In this document: in pieces, positions 34,915 through 43,249 of the stretch
How positions within the stretch are numbered: the stretch's first letter is position 1
Layout: every line of letters starts with the position of its first letter
Source of the DNA: Flavobacteriaceae bacterium UBA4022
GTDB taxonomy: Bacteria; Bacteroidota; Bacteroidia; Flavobacteriales; Flavobacteriaceae
Assembly (NCBI GenBank): GCA_002384055.1
Contig: DGAU01000017.1
Coordinates: 10,325 to 61,334, forward strand
Direction: 5' to 3'
Length of the DNA stretch: 51,010 bases
The notes under the pieces: generated by a model
What the model saw: the letters and a program-made list of their open reading frames with translations, nothing else
The model's database searches: none
Told to the model about the DNA's origin: nothing
Program-made: the position numbers and the translations under genes

Positions 34915-35916
34915 TTATCGACGGACGGTATCGTAAACCATAAGCGCCAAAGCCTTAGCTACTTGGTTTTGAGTCGTACCCAATTCTGGTGCCCCTTCGC
35001 ATAGATGGATATAGGTGCAGTAATGATGGCTTTTGATCAAACGAAGCGCGGTACGCACTTCTTCCAGAGAAAAGCCAGAAGGACTTTGGGCACTGCTGCC
35101 CATGTGGGCAATAACGTCTAAGTCAATTTCAAGACCAAATGCCTGCCCAGAGACAAAGTCTAAGCTCGTTTCAAGCGCCTGTGCAAAGGATTGCTCTTTG
35201 TCGATGATCGATTCGTAAGTAGCGGTTAGAATCAAATCTGGATGCTGTGCCAAACGGTGATGAATCTCTCGAGAAGTCATGGCATTTTGAAGGCCTAATA
35301 TACCGTATTTGCTGAGATGACCCTGTTGCTGTGCGTAACTAAATCCGTTACCACTATGGCGGTATTCTAAGGCTCTAAAATCGGCATGTGTATCTATATT
35401 CAGACAGTGCATGGGCTGATTAATCGCCTGAGAGGCTCCCTTGAGTAGGCCAAAACTATTATTGTGTCCCCCGCCAATAACGATAGGGATTTTACCAGCA
35501 GCAATGACGTTGCTGATGACTTGTGACACTCTGTTGTCTAATGTTGTGATGAGTTCATGAAATTTTTCTTGGTCTTTGAGACCTCGCCAATCTAAACCCA
35601 TACTGGCTTCTTGCAGATCATCGCAAATTATAGTGCCTAAGATTGCAAGTTTATTTATCTGATGATCAGCAGGGCCCGGCATGCTGCAAAGAACTGTTAA
35701 TGCTTGCCACCATGCGCTTGCCGATCCTGCACGCCCACCGTTGGCTCTGATCCCGATGTCTTCAGGTATGCCCAGTAAAATATAGCGGGCGGAAGTTGTT
35801 TTGAGTTCTTCCTCATGACGGATGACCTTAAGGAGTTCCCCCCATTTGGTCTCGCCAGGGCGTGTTTGGGTAAAACCACTGAGGTCTATCGATTTTATAA
35901 AGCCCATTCCGCTCAT
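34915..35916 (-). CDS. hutG: Formimidoylglutamase / arginase-family hydrolase
   Basis: Ureohydrolase-fold enzyme of 333 residues, expected to hydrolyse N-formimidoyl-L-glutamate in histidine degradation. Manganese-site motifs are GGGHNNSFG, DTHADF and EIDLDV, slightly divergent from arginase (DAHxD, SxDxD) but as seen in Bacteroidota HutG. The start overlaps the hutI stop by 4 nt, which supports the histidine-pathway role. hutH and hutU are not in the window. Confidence 0.86.
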   Translation of the reverse strand: MSGMGFIKSIDLSGFTQTRPGETKWGELLKVIRHEEELKTTSARYILLGIPEDIGIRANGGRAGSASAWWQALTVLCSMPGPADHQINKLAILGTIICDDLQEASMGLDWRGLKDQEKFHELITTLDNRVSQVISNVIAAGKIPIVIGGGHNNSFGLLKGASQAINQPMHCLNIDTHADFRALEYRHSGNGFSYAQQQGHLSKYGILGLQNAMTSREIHHRLAQHPDLILTATYESIIDKEQSFAQALETSLDFVSGQAFGLEIDLDVIAHMGSSAQSPSGFSLEEVRTALRLIKSHHYCTYIHLCEGAPELGTTQNQVAKALALMVYDTVRR

Positions 35917-37148
35917 ATGACGCGCCCATTAAGAATGACTTGGTCGATATGATTTTGTCCAAAGGCATAGGGCAGTTGGACATAAGAATCCAATTCTTGC
36001 GTGATGATCACACTGGCTTTCTTGCCTCGAGTAATTGATCCATAATCGGCACTGACACCCATGGCATATGCGCCGTTAATGGTGGCCGCATTAATAGCTT
36101 CTTCTGGGGTGAGGCGCATTTTAATACAGGCCGCTGCAACGACAAAATTCATGTTTCCTGATGGGGCAGAGCCTGGGTTGTAATCTGAAGCAATAGCAAG
36201 GGGGAGTCCCGCATCAATCAATTTTCTGCCTGGCGTATAAGGAATATTCAAGAAAAAGGAACAGCCAGGCAGTGCCACAGGCATGGTTCTGCTGCCTTTA
36301 AGGGCCTCGATGTCTTGATCGGTGAGCAATTCTAAATGATCTACGCTCAGGGCATCATTGTTGACCCCGACAGCCACGCCGCCTAAAGCAGTGAATTGGT
36401 TCACGTGTATTTTTGGTGTCAGGCCAAATTGTTTGCCTGCTTTAAGAATTTGGTCTGTTTCTTCAGGGCTAAAGTATCCGTGTTCGCAAAACACATCGAT
36501 AAACGACGCGAGTTGTTCTTTGGCAATCGCAGGAATCATTTCTGAGCAGATTTGATCGATGTAGCCTTGTTTGTTGTTAGCGAAGTTATGGGGTACCGCA
36601 TGTGCCCCCAAAAAAGTAGCCGCAACCGCCAAGGGATATTTCTTTTTAAGCCGCTCAATCACCCTGAGCATTTTGATTTCTGCCTCGGGTGAGAGGCCAT
36701 AGCCACTTTTTATTTCAATGGCGCCAGTGCCTAAGTACATGAGTTCTTCTAGGCGTTTTGATGCCTGTTGCATCAATTTGGTTTCGGAGGTGTTTTGCAG
36801 GGCCAAGGCACTATTGAGTATGCCCCCACCATTATCGGCAATTTCTTGATAACTCATGCCGTGTAATCGATCCACAAATTCACCCGAACGGTCCCCAGCA
36901 AAAACAATATGGGTATGGCTGTCGCACCAGGTCGGAAGGACAATACGGTCGGTACAATCCATGATTTTTGGAAAGTGCCCTTGAGGCATCTCATCCATAG
37001 TGCCATAATCTTCAATAAGATCACCATTAAGTAATAGCCATGCATTATTGAGGACTGGAAGCTGGCTCATGTCTTTGCCGGCAACCCATTCTGGGGCGTT
37101 ATCACGGACTTGGAGCAATTCTTTGATGTGTATCAGCAGCACTTTCAT
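35913..37148 (-). CDS. hutI: Imidazolonepropionase
   Basis: Hydrolyses imidazolone propionate to N-formimidoylglutamate, the third step of histidine degradation. It is an amidohydrolase-fold metalloenzyme of 411 residues with metal ligands His78 and His80 in CDSHTHIVFAGDR, plus AIEIKSGYGLSPEAEIKMLRV and IHVNQFTALGG. The C-terminal part has ASDYNPGSAPSGNM. The frame is open 39 nt further upstream, but the ATG at 37148 gives the usual N-terminus. It is followed by hutG with a 4-nt overlap. Confidence 0.95.
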   Translation of the reverse strand: MKVLLIHIKELLQVRDNAPEWVAGKDMSQLPVLNNAWLLLNGDLIEDYGTMDEMPQGHFPKIMDCTDRIVLPTWCDSHTHIVFAGDRSGEFVDRLHGMSYQEIADNGGGILNSALALQNTSETKLMQQASKRLEELMYLGTGAIEIKSGYGLSPEAEIKMLRVIERLKKKYPLAVAATFLGAHAVPHNFANNKQGYIDQICSEMIPAIAKEQLASFIDVFCEHGYFSPEETDQILKAGKQFGLTPKIHVNQFTALGGVAVGVNNDALSVDHLELLTDQDIEALKGSRTMPVALPGCSFFLNIPYTPGRKLIDAGLPLAIASDYNPGSAPSGNMNFVVAAACIKMRLTPEEAINAATINGAYAMGVSADYGSITRGKKASVIITQELDSYVQLPYAFGQNHIDQVILNGRVI

Positions 37149-37260
37149 GGGTCTATTTTTGTACGGAAGCGAACGATGGATTTGCATGGTTACCCGATTG
37201 TTTTGCTCCCGGGCTTTTATTAGGATAAAGATAGTAATCCTTGAGCGTATTTTGTATTTT

Positions 37261-37280
37261 TATTGCTTAAAGCAGCAATA
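37261..37280 (+). promoter_or_regulatory. Hairpin abutting the start codon of the trans-sulfuration gene
   Basis: TATTGCT (37261-37267) and AGCAATA (37274-37280) can pair across a 6-nt loop, and the last paired base is the A of the ATG. The stem would occupy the ribosome-binding region. No known riboswitch fold is visible, so regulation is only inferred. Confidence 0.4.
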
Positions 37281-38431
37281 TGTCAGAGAAATTATTAGGC
37301 ATTAATTCGGTTTGTATTCATTCGGGAGAACTCCAAGATACTGTATTTAAAGGAGCGATATCTCCACTTTATATGACGACGTCATATGACTATGAAAATC
37401 AGGATATGAGTCGATATCCGCGTTATTTTAATACCCCAAACCAACAAGCCTTAAATCAAAAAATTTCGGATTTAGAACATTGTGAAGCCTCTTTGATTTT
37501 TGGCAGTGGAATGGCTGCAATCAGTAATGCGCTCATGGCATTTCTGCATTCCGGTGACCACGCAGTGGTGCAGTCCTCAGTTTATGGTGGGACCTATAAT
37601 TTTTTGACACAACAATGCCCTCATTACGGCATTAGTCATGATTTTACTGAAGGCTTTGATCAGAAGGCGTTTGCTGCCAAAATAAAACCAAATACCAAAG
37701 TTATTTATATTGAGTCCCCTTCAAACCCATTGATGGAGGTCATTGATCTCTCCATGATCAGTAAGCTTGCCAAGCAGCATGGTCTGGTAACGATAATTGA
37801 CAATACAATGGCATCTCCAGTAAACCAGAATCCAGCACTTTTTGGCATTGATGTTGTGATCCATAGTGCCACCAAATATATGGGCGGTCATAGCGATATT
37901 TTGGCTGGCACAATATCCTGCAGTCACCTGCATCGCGATTTAATCTTTTCTTCCGCAAAAATGTTCGGGGCGAATCTTAGTGAATTTACCATTTGGCTCT
38001 TAGAACGAAGTATTAAAACCATGGGGCTTAGGGTCGAACGTCAAAATGCCAATGCGCTGAAATTAGCACAATGGCTCGAAGAGCATGATGATGTCGCCAA
38101 GGTCTATTACCCAGGACTACCAGGGCATCCAAGTCATGCTTTAGCCAAACGTCAAATGAGCGGATTTTCTGGGATGATCTCTTTTGAACTAGTGCCCCAG
38201 TTGGATGCAGAAAGCTTTCTGGAAGCACTGAACATGATCAAACGCTCTATGAGCTTTGCCGCTGTTGAATCAACGGCCTTACTGCCTGCCAAAACCTCTC
38301 ATTTGATCATTGGGGCAGAAGCGCGTCAAGCCATGGGGATCTCAGACCAATTAATTCGCTTTTCCGTGGGTATTGAAGATGCCGCGGATTTGATAGATGA
38401 TTTAGCCCAGGCCATTAATGCCATAAAATAA
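37280..38431 (+). CDS. PLP-dependent trans-sulfuration enzyme (cystathionine synthase/lyase family)
   Basis: Cys/Met-metabolism PLP enzyme of 383 residues. The Schiff-base lysine is Lys199 in SATKYMGGHSD, Tyr102 lies in SSVYGGTY, and SGMAAISNAL binds the cofactor phosphate. Cystathionine gamma-synthase, beta-lyase, gamma-lyase and methionine gamma-lyase share this pattern, so the exact reaction is open. It lies 5 nt before bshB1, which suggests a link to cysteine or bacillithiol supply. An unusual hairpin ends at its start codon. Confidence 0.9.
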   Translation: MSEKLLGINSVCIHSGELQDTVFKGAISPLYMTTSYDYENQDMSRYPRYFNTPNQQALNQKISDLEHCEASLIFGSGMAAISNALMAFLHSGDHAVVQSSVYGGTYNFLTQQCPHYGISHDFTEGFDQKAFAAKIKPNTKVIYIESPSNPLMEVIDLSMISKLAKQHGLVTIIDNTMASPVNQNPALFGIDVVIHSATKYMGGHSDILAGTISCSHLHRDLIFSSAKMFGANLSEFTIWLLERSIKTMGLRVERQNANALKLAQWLEEHDDVAKVYYPGLPGHPSHALAKRQMSGFSGMISFELVPQLDAESFLEALNMIKRSMSFAAVESTALLPAKTSHLIIGAEARQAMGISDQLIRFSVGIEDAADLIDDLAQAINAIK

Positions 38432-38436
38432 ACGAT

Positions 38437-39165
38437 ATGAAAACACTACAATTTGTTGATATTTTGGCCATTGGTGCCCATCCAGATGACGTTGAGATGA
38501 GTTCGGGAGCGACAATTGCAAAAGAGATTGCTAAAGGCCGTACTGTAGGTATTCTCGACCTGACTCAAGGGGAATTAGGCACACGTGGCACACCAGAAAT
38601 ACGGCATGGTGAAGCCATGGAGGCCGCCAAAATTTTAGGCGTATCCTTTCGACATAATCTAGGCTTGGCCGATGGGTTTTTTGAAAACAACAAGGAGAGT
38701 CAACTTAAGGTTATTGAAATCATCCGTGCGACACGACCCAAGATTGTGTTGTGTAACGCGATAGAAGACCGCCATATTGACCACCCAAAGGGCAGTCGCC
38801 TGGTCAGTGATGCCTGTTTTCTTTCGGGGTTAAAAAATATTGAAACGACCCAAGATGGTTTGATTCAAGAGGCCTGGAGGCCAAAACACGTGTATCATTA
38901 CATTCAATGGAATGACTTAGAACCCGACTTTGTTGTGGATGTCACGGGATATATGGAAACTAAACTCGCTGCGGTATTTGCCTACAAGAGTCAATTTTAT
39001 GACCCCAACAGCAAGGAACCCATGACCCCAATCTCTACCCAGAATGTAAAAGACAGTTTGAGCTACCGTTATAAAAATCTGGGACGTCTTATTGGAACTG
39101 AGTTTGCTGAGGGTTATACCACTGAGCGATATCCTGCCGTAGACACCCTGACAGATTTGATTTAA
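38437..39165 (+). CDS. bshB1: Bacillithiol biosynthesis deacetylase BshB1
   Basis: LmbE/PIG-L-type zinc deacetylase of 242 residues that converts GlcNAc-malate to GlcN-malate in bacillithiol synthesis. The zinc motif AHPDD is at 14-18, a second ligand lies in EDRHIDHPKG, and LDLTQGELGTRGTPEIRHGEA is highly characteristic of BshB1. It directly follows a trans-sulfuration enzyme gene, so thiol precursor supply and bacillithiol synthesis may be co-expressed. bshA and bshC are not in the window. Confidence 0.94.
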   Translation: MKTLQFVDILAIGAHPDDVEMSSGATIAKEIAKGRTVGILDLTQGELGTRGTPEIRHGEAMEAAKILGVSFRHNLGLADGFFENNKESQLKVIEIIRATRPKIVLCNAIEDRHIDHPKGSRLVSDACFLSGLKNIETTQDGLIQEAWRPKHVYHYIQWNDLEPDFVVDVTGYMETKLAAVFAYKSQFYDPNSKEPMTPISTQNVKDSLSYRYKNLGRLIGTEFAEGYTTERYPAVDTLTDLI

Positions 39166-39179
39166 TTTGTCAAAAATAA

Positions 39180-39210
39180 TTGTAGAAAGTAGCATTTTAA
39201 ATTATATTTG
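39180..39210 (+). promoter_or_regulatory. Promoter of tRNA-His (-33 TTG and -7 TATATTTG)
   Basis: TTG at 39180-39182, a 20-nt spacer, then TATATTTG at 39203-39210 form a complete Bacteroidota-type promoter. It lies 29 nt before the tRNA 5' end. Confidence 0.6.
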
Positions 39211-39238
39211 CCTCCGCTTTTAGAGCAGTATTTTTAAT

Positions 39239-39313
39239 GGTGGTTGTAGCTCAGTTGGTTAGAGCATCGGTTTGTGGTACCGAGGGTCGCGGGTTCGAAT
39301 CCCGTCTTCCACC
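39239..39313 (+). tRNA. tRNA-His (anticodon GTG)
   Basis: The cloverleaf is clear: D-arm GCTC/GAGC, anticodon stem TCGGT/ACCGA around TTGTGGT with anticodon GTG, T-arm with TTCGAAT, and discriminator C73. The extra G(-1) of histidine tRNAs is encoded at 39239. The acceptor stem GTGGTTG/CTTCCAC has two adjacent T-T oppositions at positions 5-68 and 6-67. The gene continues CA rather than a full CCA, so the end is added after transcription. A strong terminator follows. Confidence 0.96.
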
Positions 39314-39322
39314 CATAAGATA

Positions 39323-39352
39323 AAAACCCCCGATCTAGCGATCGGGGGTTTT
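39323..39352. terminator. Bidirectional rho-independent terminator
   Basis: A perfect 13-bp inverted repeat, AAAACCCCCGATC and GATCGGGGGTTTT, with a 4-nt TAGC loop. The flanking A and T runs make it functional on both strands, ending tRNA-His transcription (plus) and the M28 peptidase (minus, stop at 39376). Confidence 0.92.
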
Positions 39353-39375
39353 CTTTTTAGCGGATGGATAAAACC

Positions 39376-40395
39376 TTATTCAGTGCGCTTGTCGGCATAA
39401 ATACGCCCTTCACGATTGGCGATTTCCCAAGCCGTGTGAAAAATCAAACGGGTGCGCTTTGCCATAAGTGGATAATTAATTTTGTCTGGCGTATCAGTTG
39501 GTTTGTGATAGTCTTGGTGCACGCCGTTAAAATAAAATATTACAGGGATGTTTTTTTCTGCAAAATTATAGTGGTCGCTACGGTAATAAAAGCGATTTGG
39601 GTCGTCATCGGCATTAAAGGTATAGTCTAATTCCAATTGAACATAGGTCTTATTTACTTCTTCAGATAAGTCATGCAGTGATTGACTGAGTTTATCACTT
39701 CCAATGAGGTATATATAATTTTCATTGCCTTCTTTGAGTGGGTCAATGCGTCCGATCATATCTGTGTTGAGATCACAGAGTGTCTGTGCTAGCGGAATAA
39801 TGGGGTTTTCGGTATAATAGCGTGACCCATAAAGACCAATCTCTTCGCCTGTGACATGTAGAAAAAGTAAAGACCGCTTAGGACCGTATCCTTGGTCTTT
39901 GGCCATTTGAAAGGCTTCAGCGATTTCCAACAAGGCGACAGTACCGCTGCCATCATCGTCTGCGCCATTATAGATCGTGTCGCCCTCCATGCCTACGTGG
40001 TCATAATGTGCCGAAAGCACGACAACTTCATCGGGTAATTCTGAACCCTCAATATAAGCCAGGACATTTTCAGAACTCACGGGGTTTTTCATGCGCGTAA
40101 AATAAGTAGCAGGAATTTCTTGAAAATAATGGTCCATGCCTGGAGCAGTTGCTATACGGTGCGCCTTATAAAAGTTTTGCAGAAAGTCAGCTGCCATTTT
40201 TTGACCTTCCGTTCCGGTCATGCGGCCTTGCATAGAATCTGATGCCACGGTGTAAAGTAGCTCGGAGAGATCCTCGGAGGTGATGGTTGCCGCATATTTT
40301 TCTCTAGGAGTCGATTCGGGCGTTTGTGCCATAGCGATCAGACAGAAAAGGAACAGGGCACTTTGAATCGTTGGTAAAAATAGTTTCTTGGTCAT
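39376..40395 (-). CDS. Secreted M28-family zinc aminopeptidase
   Basis: Exported metallopeptidase of 339 residues with a signal peptide ending near residue 23 (IAMAQ). Zinc-site motifs are LSAHYDHVG (His130), NGADDDGSG (Asp146/147) and TGEEIGLYG (Glu184/185), followed by DMIGRIDP and a C-terminal HYNFAEKNIPVIFYFNG. It probably trims amino acids from peptides in the periplasm. No T9SS tail or lipobox is visible. A -7-like TATCTTTA (40414-40421, minus) lies 19 nt before the start. Confidence 0.91.
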   Translation of the reverse strand: MTKKLFLPTIQSALFLFCLIAMAQTPESTPREKYAATITSEDLSELLYTVASDSMQGRMTGTEGQKMAADFLQNFYKAHRIATAPGMDHYFQEIPATYFTRMKNPVSSENVLAYIEGSELPDEVVVLSAHYDHVGMEGDTIYNGADDDGSGTVALLEIAEAFQMAKDQGYGPKRSLLFLHVTGEEIGLYGSRYYTENPIIPLAQTLCDLNTDMIGRIDPLKEGNENYIYLIGSDKLSQSLHDLSEEVNKTYVQLELDYTFNADDDPNRFYYRSDHYNFAEKNIPVIFYFNGVHQDYHKPTDTPDKINYPLMAKRTRLIFHTAWEIANREGRIYADKRTE

Positions 40396-40413
40396 GTTCA
40401 GAAATTTGATGGC

Positions 40414-40421
40414 TAAAGATA
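40414..40421 (-). promoter_or_regulatory. Possible -7 promoter element of the M28 peptidase gene
   Basis: On the minus strand the bases read TATCTTTA, one base from TAnnTTTG, 19 nt before the start codon. Confidence 0.35.
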
Positions 40422-40577
40422 CATTTTTTTGTTTTCTGACAGTAATTCCCTTGAAATAATGGGGTTATAGAATCTAATAATAGGGCACTGACTTAAGTTC
40501 ATTTTTTGCTAACAATAAGGGTTAAAAAAGTCAATTGAATTTAACAGAATCTTATAATTTTTATGCCCCCACTATTA

Positions 40578-40585
40578 TATATTTG
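40578..40585 (+). promoter_or_regulatory. -7 promoter element of the small membrane-protein gene
   Basis: TATATTTG matches TAnnTTTG perfectly and ends 16 nt before the GTG at 40601. The open frame that starts upstream at a TTG (40535) would include this promoter, so the GTG is the likelier start. Confidence 0.5.
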
Positions 40586-40600
40586 CAAAAAAAAATAACT

Positions 40601-40906
40601 GTGCCCAGAAGCCTCAGGATACTTTTCGCTGTTTTCTTTTTAAGCGTGTTTTTAACGCCTTCGGTATTGATGCATTTCGTGGCTGATGACAAGGCGCTTA
40701 TTCAATGGTTGACCGTTGAAGATGAAAATGAAAAGGAATCAAGTCTGGAATGGACTGATGACGTTAAGGAAGAATTCATCGCTGACTTGAAATTTGATCT
40801 TCAGTTTTCTGAGTTTAAAGATATTCAGGCCACCTACAGGGATGTCGTCCGTCAAGTTCATCAAGGCTATCCCGACACAATTATGCTCCCTCCAGAATTT
40901 ATTTAA
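40601..40906 (+). CDS. Small membrane-anchored hypothetical protein upstream of SulP
   Basis: A 101-residue protein I do not recognise. From the GTG start it has a basic N-terminus, one hydrophobic segment at about residues 5-24, then an acidic stretch (VEDENEKESSLEWTDD) and a C-terminus ending MLPPEFI, so most of it probably faces the periplasm or is secreted. It has its own promoter and ends 62 nt before the SulP gene on the same strand. It may be an accessory factor of the transporter-carbonic anhydrase pair, but position is the only evidence. Confidence 0.6.
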   Translation: MPRSLRILFAVFFLSVFLTPSVLMHFVADDKALIQWLTVEDENEKESSLEWTDDVKEEFIADLKFDLQFSEFKDIQATYRDVVRQVHQGYPDTIMLPPEFI

Positions 40907-40968
40907 GGTTACTTCAGTCTTTTAGAAATTTTTATAACTGATCGCTTTACGCGACCAAAACCTTATTT

Positions 40969-42549
40969 ATGTTTAAAAATATTAAAAATGATTTTTCGGC
41001 AAGTATTGTCGTCTTTTTCGTGGCATTACCCTTGTGTTTGGGTATTGCCTTAGCCAGTGGCGCGCCCTTATTTTCTGGGCTTATCTCTGGTATTATCGGC
41101 GGAATTGTTGTTGGTGCTTTGAGTGGCTCAAAAATTGGGGTTAGCGGACCAGCTGCAGGCCTTGCGGCTATTGTATTTACCTCAATAACGGCTTTAGGAG
41201 GTTACCAAAACTTCATGGCCGCTGTGGTTATCGCGGGGGCATTACAGATTATTCTTGGCCTGGTTAGAGCGGGCATTATCGGACTGTATTTTCCCTCAGC
41301 GGTCATCAAAGGGATGCTTACGGGTATTGGCCTGATCATTATTCTGAAGCAAATCCCTCACTTTTTTGGTTATGATGCGGCTCCCGAAGGTGATTTTGCC
41401 TTTTTTCAAGTCGATGGTGAGAATACATTTAGTGAAATTTTAAAAACGACTAATGCGCTGAGTTTAGGTGCAACGTTGATTGCTACGATCTCGCTGGTGG
41501 TATTGTTGTTTTGGGACAAGATCAAAGCCAAATTACCTGGATTTGTTCAATGGATTCAGGCACCCTTTCTTGCCGTAGTTTTTGGCGTTTTTTATGTCGG
41601 ATTTACCCAAGGAACGCCTTTAAATATTGATGCAACAAACATGGTGAATGTCCCTGTAAGCAATAACTTGGAGAGCTTTTTCGGTCAATTTATGTTGCCT
41701 AATTTTGACGCATTTTTAAGGGTTGATGTTTGGGTGACGGCTTTTACAATTGCTCTTGTGGCGAGTCTAGAAACCTTGCTTTGTGTCGAAGCGACGGATC
41801 GTTTGGATCCCGATAAGAATGTCACCCCAACCAATCGTGAGCTTTGGGCCCAAGGGGTCGGGAATATGATTTCTGGCTTTATCGGTGGATTGCCTGTGAC
41901 CCAGGTCATTGTGCGGAGCTCTGCCAATATTCAGTCCGGGGGTAAGACCAAGCTTTCTGCGATTATTCATGGATTCTTTTTGTTGATTTCTGTGCTGCTG
42001 ATACCTCGATTACTCAACCAAATTCCGCTTTCGGTATTGGCCTCTATTTTATTGGTGGTGGGCTATAAATTGGCAAGGCCTGCGTTGTTTAAGACGATGT
42101 ATCATCTGGGTTGGAAGCAGTTTGTTCCCTTCATAACAACGGTCATGGGCATTCTATTTACGGATTTGTTGACGGGTATTGGTATTGGTTTGGCCGTAGG
42201 TATTGTGGTTATTCTGGTCAAGAGTTACCAGAACAGTCATTTCTTGCATATTGAGGATAACAGTAATGGCGTCTCAAAAATCAGAATGGCTTTGGCAGAG
42301 GAGGTGACTTTCATCAACAAAGGGGCTATACTGAAGGAATTAAATAATTTAAATGAAAATACACAATTGGAATTGGATGTGCGAAAAACGCGTTATCTTG
42401 ACCACGATATCATTGAGATTCTGAATGATTTTGTGATCAAAGCACGTCTGAAAAACATTGAGATAAAACTTATCTCAGAAAAGGGATTTGTCGTTAATGC
42501 AGATAACTATACCGAATTTTTCTATTCAAAATCATATCAAAACAAATAA
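40969..42549 (+). CDS. SulP-family inorganic anion transporter (putative bicarbonate)
   Basis: Inner-membrane transporter of 526 residues with many hydrophobic segments. The N-terminal FSASIVVFFVALPLCLGIALASGAP and SGPAAGLAAIVF motifs are typical of SulP/SLC26 proteins. The C-terminal region from about residue 430 is a degenerate STAS-like domain. Substrates in the family include sulfate, bicarbonate and others; the carbonic anhydrase gene 5 nt downstream points to bicarbonate, by inference. Confidence 0.9.
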   Translation: MFKNIKNDFSASIVVFFVALPLCLGIALASGAPLFSGLISGIIGGIVVGALSGSKIGVSGPAAGLAAIVFTSITALGGYQNFMAAVVIAGALQIILGLVRAGIIGLYFPSAVIKGMLTGIGLIIILKQIPHFFGYDAAPEGDFAFFQVDGENTFSEILKTTNALSLGATLIATISLVVLLFWDKIKAKLPGFVQWIQAPFLAVVFGVFYVGFTQGTPLNIDATNMVNVPVSNNLESFFGQFMLPNFDAFLRVDVWVTAFTIALVASLETLLCVEATDRLDPDKNVTPTNRELWAQGVGNMISGFIGGLPVTQVIVRSSANIQSGGKTKLSAIIHGFFLLISVLLIPRLLNQIPLSVLASILLVVGYKLARPALFKTMYHLGWKQFVPFITTVMGILFTDLLTGIGIGLAVGIVVILVKSYQNSHFLHIEDNSNGVSKIRMALAEEVTFINKGAILKELNNLNENTQLELDVRKTRYLDHDIIEILNDFVIKARLKNIEIKLISEKGFVVNADNYTEFFYSKSYQNK

Positions 42550-42554
42550 ACATT

Positions 42555-43184
42555 ATGAAAGCACATACAAGTGAAACACAATTGACCATGACACCAGATA
42601 AGGCCTTAAATTTCTTAAAAGAAGGAAATGAGCGCTTTCAAAATAATCTAAAAGCCAATAGAAACCTACTCCAACAAGTCAATGCTACGGCAGAAGGACA
42701 ATTTCCTTTTGCTACAATATTGAGTTGTATTGATTCAAGGGTTTCCGCTGAATTGGTTTTTGACCAAGGGCTTGGGGATGTTTTCAGCATTCGAATTGCC
42801 GGTAACTTTGTCAACGAAGATATTTTGGGCAGCATGGAATTTGCCTCAAAACTTGCTGGAACAAAGGTCATCGTTGTACTAGGGCATACCAGTTGCGGCG
42901 CCATAAAGGGGGCCTGTGATCATGCGCGGTTAGGAAATCTGACGGCGCTCATCAAAAAAATTGAACCGGCTGTTGATGCGGTGGAAAAACCCCTAGAGGC
43001 CGAACTGCGTAATTCTTCAAATCTTGAATTTGTGGATGCCGTTTCTAAGAAAAACGTGGAGATGACCTTGGTAAATATCAGGCAACGAAGTGAAATCATT
43101 AAGGAAATGGAAGATAACGCCGAAATTAAAATTATCGGAGCCATGTATGACATCGCTACAGGGGTGGTTGAATTCTATGATTAA
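42555..43184 (+). CDS. Beta-class carbonic anhydrase
   Basis: Interconverts carbon dioxide and bicarbonate. The zinc ligands are Cys58 (CIDSRVSAE, with the Asp60-Arg62 dyad), His111 and Cys114 (LGHTSCGA). Length is 209 residues. No signal peptide is visible, so it acts in the cytoplasm. It is co-transcribed with the SulP gene, suggesting that imported bicarbonate is equilibrated with CO2 for carboxylases. A strong terminator follows at 43212-43246. Confidence 0.95.
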   Translation: MKAHTSETQLTMTPDKALNFLKEGNERFQNNLKANRNLLQQVNATAEGQFPFATILSCIDSRVSAELVFDQGLGDVFSIRIAGNFVNEDILGSMEFASKLAGTKVIVVLGHTSCGAIKGACDHARLGNLTALIKKIEPAVDAVEKPLEAELRNSSNLEFVDAVSKKNVEMTLVNIRQRSEIIKEMEDNAEIKIIGAMYDIATGVVEFYD

Positions 43185-43211
43185 TGGATGGATATTCTTG
43201 ATAGATAATGT

Positions 43212-43246
43212 AAAAAAAAGGCTTCCAACGGAAGCCTTTTTTTTTT
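43212..43246. terminator. Bidirectional rho-independent terminator
   Basis: Stem GGCTTCC (43220-43226) and GGAAGCC (43230-43236) with a 3-nt loop, flanked by an A run (43212-43219) and a T run (43237-43246). It serves the carbonic anhydrase gene (plus) and the GH16 gene (minus, stop at 43250). Confidence 0.92.
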
Positions 43247-43249
43247 GCA

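Noticed and set aside
37149..37187. N-terminal extension of hutI
   Set aside because: The extra 13 residues precede the usual first strand of the amidohydrolase; the ATG at 37148 is the normal start.
37200..37280. SAM or other sulfur riboswitch before the trans-sulfuration gene
   Set aside because: The leader is too short and lacks the conserved helices of known SAM riboswitches; only a simple hairpin is present.
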